A stretch of DNA of 46,246 bases. Origin: Candidatus Kuenenia stuttgartensis. Its GTDB lineage: Bacteria > Planctomycetota > JAKEIC01 > DYIT01. Within the stretch, counting starts at the first letter, position 1; every line of letters starts with the position of its first letter. This document shows positions 10,512-16,683 of this stretch, in pieces. The translations under genes were made by a program, and so were the position numbers. The notes below the pieces were generated by a model. That model saw nothing but the letters and a program-made list of their open reading frames with translations, searched no databases and was not told where the DNA came from. Location of the stretch: positions 1 to 46,246 of the forward strand of contig DYIT01000016.1 in the NCBI GenBank assembly GCA_020723505.1, in the 5' to 3' direction.

Positions 10512-10626
10512 CGTTCTAGGACATGAGCAGGGCCGAGGCGCCAGGTCGAATGAGGTCTGCCCGGCGGCCGCGGGAAACGCCCGAGGCCGGTGTCGAGTCC
10601 TTCGGCTAAGATGCCCCGAGCCAGGT

Positions 10627-10808
10627 TACTAATGAGTGCGAAATAGTATTGACACGATGGAACATTCGACACTGAAAACACTGAAGAGAAGCTGAGGACG
10701 CTGAGGCATGCCCGTGGCTTTGAAACGTATTCTTTCAGCGTCTTCAGAAATCCATCAGCGGTCTCAGCGTCGAAAACCTGTCAATATTATTATGCACTTC
10801 TTAGTAAA
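10627..10808. repeat. ~180 bp imperfect palindromic (MITE-like) repeat element
   Basis: The two halves are inverted copies. The left half reads ACTAA..AGTGC..ATA.TATTGACA, then TTCGACACTGA, then GCTGAGGACGCTGA. The reverse complement of the right half reads ACTAA..AGTGC..ATA.TATTGACA, then TTCGACGCTGA, then TCTGAAGACGCTGA. About 75 bp on each side pair with scattered mismatches. The inner arms 10692-10704 and 10735-10747 match at 12 of 13. CTGA recurs about every nine bases in the arms. There is no coding sequence inside. It fills most of the gene-free stretch 10512-10885 and could be a dispersed chromosomal repeat. Confidence 0.7.
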
Positions 10809-10885
10809 TAAACAGCGCTAATGCACAGGATAATCTGATGGATTTCCCGCCAGCCACATCATAGCCCAATCTAAATATAGCCGGG

Positions 10886-11389
10886 CTAATTACCCCCCAC
10901 AACAGTGCATTCGACTTTCGTGCATTTCTCAATATCTGGAGCTTTCAATGTGACCTCAAAAGTCGTTTTATAGCCTGGGTTGATTGGGTTAACAAGGTGC
11001 ATCTTCTTTTCTGCCGCAAGAATGCTCCCTTTATCATCTAAAGCGACAATCTGTATTTCGACATATGTTGTGAATGTTGACTTGGTTGTGTTTTCGTATG
11101 TTACTAATACTTTCAAAACTGGTTTGCGCAATTGAGTGTCGTTCCAGAAACGTTCGCATTTCGCTGTGCCCCAGGGGGAGTCCGAAGATTTGGTCTCCTT
11201 TGGGATTTCTTTATTCTGGGGTTTGTTTTCAAGCTCAATAAGCCGCTTTTGGATATCCTCTATTGCCTTTTCAAGTTTAGCAACTCTGCTTTCAATTGAT
11301 GGCTTCTCATCCTGTGCATTGGCAATCATTACTCCTATGCAAATTGTAGTAAGAATAGCTACAACCACTGCAAGATACTTCATAATCAT
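10886..11389 (-). CDS. Secreted protein with coiled coil and FxLYD-like domain
   Basis: A 167 aa protein. The N-terminal signal peptide (hydrophobic 'YLAVVVAILTTICIGVMI', cleavage expected after ANA, residue ~25) indicates export. Residues about 30-58 form a short coiled coil (ESRVAKLEKAIEDIQKRL). The C-terminal ~95 residues are beta-rich ('VLKVLVTYENTTKSTF', 'VEIQIVALDDKGSIL') and resemble FxLYD/DUF-type immunoglobulin-like domains of bacterial surface proteins. GAAAGGAG lies just upstream of the start. The gene is markedly richer in A+T than the kinases. Function unknown. Confidence 0.75.
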   Translation of the reverse strand: MIMKYLAVVVAILTTICIGVMIANAQDEKPSIESRVAKLEKAIEDIQKRLIELENKPQNKEIPKETKSSDSPWGTAKCERFWNDTQLRKPVLKVLVTYENTTKSTFTTYVEIQIVALDDKGSILAAEKKMHLVNPINPGYKTTFEVTLKAPDIEKCTKVECTVVGGN

Positions 11390-11461
11390 TCTCCTTTCAG
11401 TCTGTTTTATGAATTAGACAACAATCCTCTTTGATAATTATTGTCGTTCAGCCCACGATGC

Positions 11462-11640
11462 TCAGTTCTTCATGAGACCGAGTTGCTTCATCTTCTCGAA
11501 GACAACTCCAGCTGTTTCGGCTATGGTCCGCCCAAGACAGACGCCTATTCAGTTCCAGCATGCAATCAGGCCTCTTGGTGCAGCAGGTCGCGGGATTCCA
11601 AATGGAATTCGTACACTCAATGCCTGAGTCCAGAGCCGTC
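11462..11640 (-). pseudogene. Decayed copy of the lipoprotein C-terminus
   Basis: Minus-strand translation ending at 11462 gives '...AETAGVVFEKMKQLGLMKN' and a stop. This is nearly identical to the end of the lipoprotein at 5636 ('VETAGLVIEKLKQNGLMKN'). Upstream the frame is closed by a stop, and another frame shows a second match ('DCMLELN' against 'CILLDLKN'), so the copy carries at least one deletion or frameshift. It implies that the lipoprotein gene, or the cluster, was once duplicated here. Confidence 0.7.
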
Positions 11641-11687
11641 AGCGCAGCTCCTTCAGCCAGTGGTTCGCCAGGCGCAGCCTTGCTGCC

Positions 11688-12050
11688 TCATCGCCCCGGG
11701 GGGAGCTTCCCCGCTAGAAGCGCTTCTAGAAGAGACAGAAGCACGGCCTCTTCCGGTGGCGGGTTCGAATAGAATGCCGTGTCCGGCGCCTTGATGCGCT
11801 TTTCGAAGTATGTGAAGTTGCCGATTTCGACCGACCCGAGAAACAGCCTGACATCTATCGTCGCAACGTCGCCAATCTTGATCATCTCCTCCCCTTCTTC
11901 GGGAAGGCGGGCGAGCAAGGAGAGGATTTCCGCCAGTACTGCCTTGTCGGCTACCTCTTTCACGACCTTCGGCTTGGGGTCAGACATCTTCCGCTTCCGG
12001 GCGATTACGGCCTTGTCGCACTCCTTTATCCTGAACGTCTCGAGATACAT
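11688..12050 (-). CDS. Small hypothetical protein
   Basis: A 120 aa soluble protein of no family I recognise. It has a basic N-terminus, a helical stretch (VADKAVLAEILSLLARL) and a beta-rich middle ('IKIGDVATIDVRLFLGSVEIGNFTY'-type strands). It ends at a CCCCCCGGGG tract. Just past the stop, a neighbouring frame encodes a protein-like tail (DEAARLRLANHWLKELR), so a one-base slip in that tract may have truncated a slightly longer gene. It lies between the lipoprotein remnant and tRNA-Thr. Confidence 0.5.
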   Translation of the reverse strand: MYLETFRIKECDKAVIARKRKMSDPKPKVVKEVADKAVLAEILSLLARLPEEGEEMIKIGDVATIDVRLFLGSVEIGNFTYFEKRIKAPDTAFYSNPPPEEAVLLSLLEALLAGKLPPGR

Positions 12051-12114
12051 GCACGCTCCCCGAAATCCTTACCGATTCACCCTCGCCCCTTTCACCACCA
12101 GACAATCTTGTAAG

Positions 12115-12186
12115 AGCTAGCGGTCGGACTCGAACCGACAGCCTGCGGTTTACAAAACCGCTGCTCCGCCATTGAGCTACGCTAGC
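12115..12186 (-). tRNA. tRNA-Thr(UGU)
   Basis: A complete cloverleaf reads on the minus strand: acceptor GCTAGCG/CGCTAGC, D-stem GCTC/GAGC, anticodon stem GCGGT/ACCGC with loop TTTGTAA (anticodon TGT), variable AGGCT, and T-stem GTCGG/CCGAC with loop TTCGAGT. No CCA is encoded. Its 5' end faces the integrase gene 88 bp away, so the locus is the probable integration site, although prophages normally abut the 3' end. Confidence 0.95.
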
Positions 12187-12228
12187 AGATAATTGATAAT
12201 AAAGAACTTACGATGTCTTGGGTATCGG

Positions 12229-12253
12229 CTGCTACAGGTAAACTGCTACAGGT
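12229..12253. repeat. Two 11 bp direct repeats, candidate integrase arm-type sites
   Basis: CTGCTACAGGT occurs at 12229-12239 and again at 12243-12253 (14 bp period), between tRNA-Thr and the end of the integrase gene. Short direct repeats next to attP are typical arm-binding sites of lambda-type tyrosine integrases. That role is inferred from position only. Confidence 0.45.
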
Positions 12254-12273
12254 GCTTGGGTCTTGCGGGCCCA

Positions 12274-13359
12274 TCAGAATGGCGACTTCTTCATCTCCTC
12301 GTCTTCCTGCGACGAGATGACGTGCGCGTATCTCTCCGTGGTCTTGATGGAAGCATGGCCGGCCCACTTCTGCACTTGCCGCAGACCTACGCCGCTTATG
12401 AGCAGGTGGGAGATGAAGTCGTGGCGGAAGAGATGCCAGTTGCAGGGAGGCAGGCCGGCGCGCTTGAGAGCCCGATTCAAAGCGCGGTCCTCTTCCCGCT
12501 TGAGCTGGGGAATGAGCTTGCCCTTCCGCTCGGCCGGCGGCGTTGCCTCGAGGGCCTGGTGCAGCGCCGGCGAGATTGGAATCACTCTCCCCCGCTTCGA
12601 TTTGGTAATCTCGCCGGGAAAGGTTATCCGATTGTGCTGCAGGCTTATCCATGACCATTCGGCTGCGATGAGCTCTCCAATGCGAGCGCCCGTGCCCAGG
12701 GCTATTCTGACCGCTCTCTCGAGCCAGGGCCCTCGCTCTGAATATTTTATATCAAATTCGCGGCATGCCTGCATTATCTTTTCAATCTCTCCGAGCTCGT
12801 GAATCGTGGGCTCCTTGATGACCTCCCTCAGCTTCTTGATCCCGGTCAGAGGATTCTCGGAAGCCAGGTTGTTCTCGATGCACCAGTTGAAGAACCGATG
12901 CAGGACCTCACGATGAACATTGTGGGTCCTGGGACTCCAGGGTTTCTTCCTGGATTGCAGAGCCCAACCCGTCCGGGTGAGGCCTTCCTGGAAGTAGACC
13001 CTCAATGCCTCGAGGTTCCAGGCCTCGAGCGACGTGGCCTTCAGGATGCTCAGGACGTTGTACAGGACGGTCTTTATTCTCCTGACGTACTTCGGCGTGT
13101 GCCTGGGCTCGACGAATTCCATGTACTTCCGCACGGTCTCGCCGGCCTTGCCGCGGTGCTGGATGGGTGCCAGGCCTTCGGAGCGGCGCTTGTCCACGTA
13201 GACGTCGCGCCACATCTCGGCCTCGATGCGGGCGGCGGTCGCGCGGGACGGCTTCTCCTTGGTGTGGAGCGAGCGCCACCGCTGCTTCTCTTTCCCCTCC
13301 TCGAGGTAGGAGATGCGGATGTACCAGTTCCTGCGGCCTTGGGGGCGGATTAGAGGCAA
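12274..13359 (-). CDS. int: Phage tyrosine recombinase (integrase)
   Basis: A 361 aa lambda-type integrase that would recombine attP with a chromosomal attB. The N-terminal ~80 residues are the arm-binding/AP2-like part ('NWYIRISYLEEGKEKQRW'), residues ~85-185 the SAM-like core-binding domain, and ~190-350 the catalytic domain. Visible catalytic elements are the Arg in TGARIGELIAAEW, HLFRHDF (H-x-x-R), GHAS and the nucleophile region ERYAHV (Tyr). The start is TTG at 13359 with AAGGAT about ten bases upstream; no better start exists. It is the last gene of the leftward prophage block, next to tRNA-Thr. Confidence 0.93.
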   Translation of the reverse strand: MPLIRPQGRRNWYIRISYLEEGKEKQRWRSLHTKEKPSRATAARIEAEMWRDVYVDKRRSEGLAPIQHRGKAGETVRKYMEFVEPRHTPKYVRRIKTVLYNVLSILKATSLEAWNLEALRVYFQEGLTRTGWALQSRKKPWSPRTHNVHREVLHRFFNWCIENNLASENPLTGIKKLREVIKEPTIHELGEIEKIMQACREFDIKYSERGPWLERAVRIALGTGARIGELIAAEWSWISLQHNRITFPGEITKSKRGRVIPISPALHQALEATPPAERKGKLIPQLKREEDRALNRALKRAGLPPCNWHLFRHDFISHLLISGVGLRQVQKWAGHASIKTTERYAHVISSQEDEEMKKSPF

Positions 13360-13421
13360 AGGAACACCGTATCCTTTTTATTACTTGTGAGGAACTTCAT
13401 TGTTTTCATCTCGGCGCTTTA

Positions 13422-13436
13422 CTGCCAAGTTGGCAG
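13422..13436. promoter_or_regulatory. Perfect 7 bp interrupted palindrome between SIR2-like gene and int
   Basis: CTGCCAA-G-TTGGCAG lies just after the SIR2-like stop codon and upstream of int. The one-base centre argues against an RNA hairpin and for a dimeric protein-binding site such as an excisionase or repressor operator. There is no adjacent U-tract. Confidence 0.35.
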
Positions 13437-13440
13437 GTCC

Positions 13441-14304
13441 TCATTCAAGATAGAGTTTTTTTAATAATAATGCTGCTTGATATTCAGCCCCAAGAAAGTC
13501 AACTCTAAATAGCGCAGACGTAGCTATGGTTTTTTGATGTTCGGTAAGAGCGTGGGATGTCCCATAGCATATCGTCGTTCTGGGACAAGTACCATTGAAC
13601 ATTTCTCTCATTATTTGTTCATGATAACCAAACCCAATAAATATTAATTTTGTCGCCGCTTTGATAATTTGCTTTACTACCTCTGGGATTGTTTCTGCGA
13701 ATCCAAGCAATTGTTTTTCTGCCGAAAACACCGTCTTGTTATTGGGATTGGCCCCGTAGGCTACTAAATTTCTATCACCGAGATCCCCATATACATGCTG
13801 TTTTTGTACCATCATTACTATTCTGTTTATCCTGTTGGCATCTGCGTCAGAGTAATTATAATGGATATATTTATCAAAGAAATACTCTAGCGATCTATCA
13901 TAATTAAATGTAATAATGCTCAAATTGGAAGGATTGAATTCTTTGTGATTTAATATTTCAAACATTCTTGCATATGTTTTAGTGGCATCGAATAACATTT
14001 CTGCATTTCTACGCTCCACTTCTAATAACAATTTCTTGATGGCATATGTAGCTATCTTTGTGAGATTTTGTTTGACTCCAATAAGCTGATCGATTGTTTT
14101 ATGAGTTGTTCTATTAAGTGTTTCGATAAAATCTTGGATCTGCACTTTAGGGATTCCTGCTTCTACTAAAATATCCTTGTCGTTTTCTTGAGATAGCGAT
14201 TTAACAATCTGGCTTTTCAATTCATTCCCTAGCGGAAAGCCATATTCCTGATTGGACCCAGCCCCTAATACCCAAACTGTTTTATCGTTATAAGAAAGTT
14301 CCAT
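13441..14304 (-). CDS. Stand-alone SIR2-like domain protein (probable NAD-consuming defence protein)
   Basis: A 287 aa single-domain SIR2-like (SIR2_2-type) protein. N-terminal 'VWVLGAGSNQEYGFPLGNEL' is the nucleotide-binding GAGxS..YGxPLG motif (residues ~11-30). 'SIITFNYDRSLE' (~128-139) holds the family N-x-D motif, 'HVYGDLG' (~170) supplies the active-site-type His, and 'KLIFIGFGYHEQI' (~216) is the FGxG strand. Relatives such as ThsA, DSR and SIR2-APAZ deplete NAD+ during phage infection. The strong GGAGGG Shine-Dalgarno lies 4 nt before the ATG. No sensor or helicase partner is fused, so an adjacent gene may be the trigger. The gene is A+T-rich compared with phage structural genes, which points to recent acquisition. 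Confidence 0.82.
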   Translation of the reverse strand: MELSYNDKTVWVLGAGSNQEYGFPLGNELKSQIVKSLSQENDKDILVEAGIPKVQIQDFIETLNRTTHKTIDQLIGVKQNLTKIATYAIKKLLLEVERRNAEMLFDATKTYARMFEILNHKEFNPSNLSIITFNYDRSLEYFFDKYIHYNYSDADANRINRIVMMVQKQHVYGDLGDRNLVAYGANPNNKTVFSAEKQLLGFAETIPEVVKQIIKAATKLIFIGFGYHEQIMREMFNGTCPRTTICYGTSHALTEHQKTIATSALFRVDFLGAEYQAALLLKKLYLE

Positions 14305-14329
14305 TTTCCCTCCTGTCTAAGAAAGCAAA

Positions 14330-15007
14330 TCAATCCTTCTTGGTTATCGCTACATTGACCTGATATTCGACATACTTCCTCACCCTCCCCTTCCTCTCCT
14401 CCACCTGCCGGTCAATCACGGCCGCGGTCTTCCAGCTGACTTTTAGGGCGGTCCGCCGGAACCGCATCAGCTCCTCGATATCCATGCCGAGGAGATCCAT
14501 TATTTCCTTCGGGCAATCCTCTGCGATGATTCTCAAGCTGCGCGGCTCCATGCCGAGCTCGAAGGCTTTCTGCCGGCAGTACCAGCCGTGGCTCTGCTGG
14601 ATGCCGCTTCCGTACTGCTTCGAGCAGAATCTCACCGATGGCGTCTGGTGATTGCAGAGGTGGCAGAGATGCTTCAGGAATATGAGGTGGCTGCTTATCT
14701 CGACGCCTACCGAAGCTTGGCTGTTGGCCAGGTAGTGAACCAGAGCCCGGGGGAAGTCCCGGCTGCTCAGGACGAATTCCTTCTCGGGATTATCTTTCAT
14801 GACGGGCTCCGGGCTTGCCCCCGCCATGCGGAACACCAGGTAATTCTCAATCGCTTTCCGCGCGCACTCGCAGAAGGTAATCGGGCTCTGGAGGTCCTGC
14901 CTGAACCCGATGAAGGCGCCGTAGTGGCCGGGGTAGTAGACCCAGGGGGAGGGAAGATCCTCCTCCCGGGCGATGGTGTTGTCTCTAAAAGCTACTCGAA
15001 GGGCCAT
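14330..15007 (-). CDS. Conserved hypothetical protein with zinc-finger-like Cys cluster
   Basis: About 225 aa from the ATG at 15007 (MALRVAF); the frame extends 33 nt further, but that part overlaps an upstream STAS-like coding remnant whose stop lies at 15009-15011. A central 'LKHLCHLCNHQTPS' and the later Cys of 'RFCSKQYGSG' look like a Cys4 or Cys3His metal site, followed by a conserved-looking 'SHGWYCRQKAFELGMEP' and a helical C-terminus. I do not know the function. It lies 25 nt upstream of the SIR2-like gene on the same strand and is therefore a candidate partner for it. Confidence 0.7.
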   Translation of the reverse strand: MALRVAFRDNTIAREEDLPSPWVYYPGHYGAFIGFRQDLQSPITFCECARKAIENYLVFRMAGASPEPVMKDNPEKEFVLSSRDFPRALVHYLANSQASVGVEISSHLIFLKHLCHLCNHQTPSVRFCSKQYGSGIQQSHGWYCRQKAFELGMEPRSLRIIAEDCPKEIMDLLGMDIEELMRFRRTALKVSWKTAAVIDRQVEERKGRVRKYVEYQVNVAITKKD

Positions 15008-15008
15008 T

Positions 15009-15120
15009 CTACTGCATCCCCAGCCACTTCCTGGCTTCATTTATATCGAAGAAGGACTTCACCCTGGACTGGTCGACATTGGAGGAGGAGATGCCTATCC
15101 CTTCTGCCAAAGCGTATTTC
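15009..15120 (-). pseudogene. 3' remnant of a second STAS-like gene, truncated by the GIY-YIG gene
   Basis: Between the GIY-YIG gene and the next gene, the minus strand encodes '...SKYALAEGIGISSS..' and '..VKSFFDINEARKWLGMQ', then a stop. The last 15 residues have the form of a STAS/SpoIIAA-like C-terminus and parallel 'KVFIEAGDAMKWLEAED' in the intact gene at 15536. The frame overlaps the last ~25 nt of the GIY-YIG coding region and has no start. It looks like the 3' piece left when the GIY-YIG gene arrived. Confidence 0.6.
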
Positions 15121-15535
15121 GAGCATAATTCTTGTCGTTTCCTGGATAACATTTCTTTCCCAGATGACGGCTGGGAACAGATCCGTTTAGTGTGCCCTGG
15201 ACATGAACAATTAGAAGCGATTCAACCGCTTCGATATATGAATCTTCCACAGAACTATCAAAGTGATACCAACTCACATTATCCCATGCATGTGAAATCC
15301 ATCTGCGCGCGTGAATATCTAGGCGCTTTGCAATAGGATTTTCCCCCTTGAGTGCCTTTCCAATGTAAACAGGATTTCTACCTTTATATAGAATATAAAT
15401 ACCACGAGCACCTTCAAGGGGGGGTTTCTTTCCGTACCATGAACGTTCCGCATTCCAAACAACCTGTTTTTTCGTGACAGTGAATAGATCTTCCCTTTGC
15501 CAGAACTCTCCGAATCGCGTAATCAATTTCTTCAT
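15095..15535 (-). CDS. GIY-YIG domain nuclease
   Basis: A 146 aa protein with 'RGIYILYKGRNPVYIGKAL' at about residues 44-62, the GIY...YIG pair spaced as in the family, followed by 'KRLDIHARRWISHAWDNVSWY', which carries the conserved Arg and His region. Glu in 'SYIEAVESLLI' (~108) is the likely metal ligand. Such small enzymes act as homing, restriction or repair nucleases. The ATG overlaps the stop of the upstream STAS-like gene (TAAATG), and GGAGG lies inside that gene's end. Its other side cuts into a second STAS-like gene, which fits insertion as a mobile nuclease. Confidence 0.85.
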   Translation of the reverse strand: MKKLITRFGEFWQREDLFTVTKKQVVWNAERSWYGKKPPLEGARGIYILYKGRNPVYIGKALKGENPIAKRLDIHARRWISHAWDNVSWYHFDSSVEDSYIEAVESLLIVHVQGTLNGSVPSRHLGKKCYPGNDKNYARNTLWQKG

Positions 15536-15910
15536 TTAATCCTCCGCCTCCAGCCACTTCATCGCGTCGCCCGCTTCGATGAAGACCTTGATGTCCAGCC
15601 CCGCCATCTGCGAGTACGCCGCCCCCATCCTCGAAAGCCCATACTGCACGTCCGAGGATACGAGCGCGGCGCATTTCCTGATGTAGGTCCCTTTGTGCTT
15701 GGCAAGAAACACTCCCATTTTTCGAACTTGTTCATGGGTCCTCATTTCAAAGGACCTGGAGCCCGTCACGTCAATCAAGAACATGGCATCTTTGGGATAT
15801 GTCGGCTTTGTTATCTCTTGGAGGAAGGAGGCTTTCAGCTCTTCCTGGGTGTACTCGCCGGTCAGCTCTAGCAAGACCAAGTTGCCGTCGTAATGGTATT
15901 TGATGGGCAT
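15536..15910 (-). CDS. STAS/SpoIIAA-like protein
   Basis: A 124 aa protein with the alternating beta-alpha pattern of STAS domains: 'NLVLLELTGEYTQEEL', 'DAMFLIDVTGSRSFE' (the position of the SpoIIAA phosphorylation-loop strand), 'KCAALVSSDVQYGLSRM' and C-terminal 'IKVFIEAGDAMKWL'. STAS proteins bind nucleotides or partners such as anti-sigma factors. Here it belongs to the leftward cargo operon, 15 nt after a small gene and overlapping the GIY-YIG start. Single-domain STAS genes of this form are usually chromosomal, so its presence beside phage cargo is odd. Confidence 0.7.
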   Translation of the reverse strand: MPIKYHYDGNLVLLELTGEYTQEELKASFLQEITKPTYPKDAMFLIDVTGSRSFEMRTHEQVRKMGVFLAKHKGTYIRKCAALVSSDVQYGLSRMGAAYSQMAGLDIKVFIEAGDAMKWLEAED

Positions 15911-15925
15911 GCCGCAGATCCCGCT

Positions 15926-16171
15926 CTATTCTTTCCCCAACCAGGAAATCTTCTTCCTTGCCGCCTTCTCCGCTTCCTCCAGGGACTTGAACATCTTCGG
16001 ATCAGACAAGTCATCCACCGGCACCCACATTACCTTTCGGTGAGCAGCCCTGCTCCCGACGATTTCAACCTTCCGCTCCTCCTGGAAGTAAATCTTCTGG
16101 GCTTCCTCTTGGAGGAACAAGACTCGGTTCTCCTCGGTTGGAGAGTAGATTTTGTGGATGGTTGCTGCCAT
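15926..16171 (-). CDS. Small hypothetical cargo protein
   Basis: An 81 aa charged, soluble protein with no recognised domain: a helical N-terminal half (RVLFLQEEAQKIYFQEER), a central beta-like 'RKVMWVPVDDL' and a C-terminal helix with many Lys and Glu. Its start codon overlaps the stop of the upstream PD-(D/E)XK-like gene, which indicates translational coupling. Confidence 0.65.
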   Translation of the reverse strand: MAATIHKIYSPTEENRVLFLQEEAQKIYFQEERKVEIVGSRAAHRKVMWVPVDDLSDPKMFKSLEEAEKAARKKISWLGKE

Positions 16172-16665
16172 TATTTTCTCGGTGGTTGTACCCTAATTAG
16201 ATGTATTTTCCTGACCTCATTTTCGTTATATTTGTTTAAGTATGTTTTCAGATATTTCTCCAGTGAGCTCTGCTTGCTCATATATATCATAATTCCATAA
16301 TTCACAGGTGATCGGGCTAGTCTTGTATATTTAACTAATTTCTTTATATCATTCTTTATCCCGTCAACTTGGCCGTTTGGTTTCACCTCGATAGCAACAG
16401 CACCATATCTCGGATCTACCTTAAAGGACGATGTCATCTTATAAATTACAACATCTGCCTTCCATGCAGTACTAGGAATGAAGTCTTCTATCGAGCATGT
16501 CCATTCTTCTCCAACATATCGGGAAATATGATCCCATACTATTGCTTGGAGAGTGTACTCTGTCATCTTGATTTGAATTAATCTACTATCTTTTTCAACT
16601 GCCTCTTTCAATTTAAATTTGATATAGTCATGCAGTAACTTCTTCCTAGATTCATTTATTTCCAT
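16171..16665 (-). CDS. Restriction-endonuclease-fold (PD-(D/E)XK-like) protein
   Basis: A 164 aa protein. 'TAWKADVVIYK' (Asp at ~71) followed some 17 residues later by 'GAVAIEVKPNG' (E-x-K, ~92-94) is the layout of a PD-(D/E)XK nuclease core: metal-binding Asp, then Glu-x-Lys. An N-terminal helix and C-terminal 'YTRLARSPVNYGIMIYMS' complete an alpha-beta fold. It probably cuts DNA or RNA, but the substrate cannot be told. The gene is A+T-rich and lies 18 nt after the DUF4041 gene in the same leftward operon, with TAATG coupling to the next gene. Confidence 0.7.
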   Translation of the reverse strand: MEINESRKKLLHDYIKFKLKEAVEKDSRLIQIKMTEYTLQAIVWDHISRYVGEEWTCSIEDFIPSTAWKADVVIYKMTSSFKVDPRYGAVAIEVKPNGQVDGIKNDIKKLVKYTRLARSPVNYGIMIYMSKQSSLEKYLKTYLNKYNENEVRKIHLIRVQPPRK

Positions 16666-16683
16666 TCCCGTACAACTTTCTTA

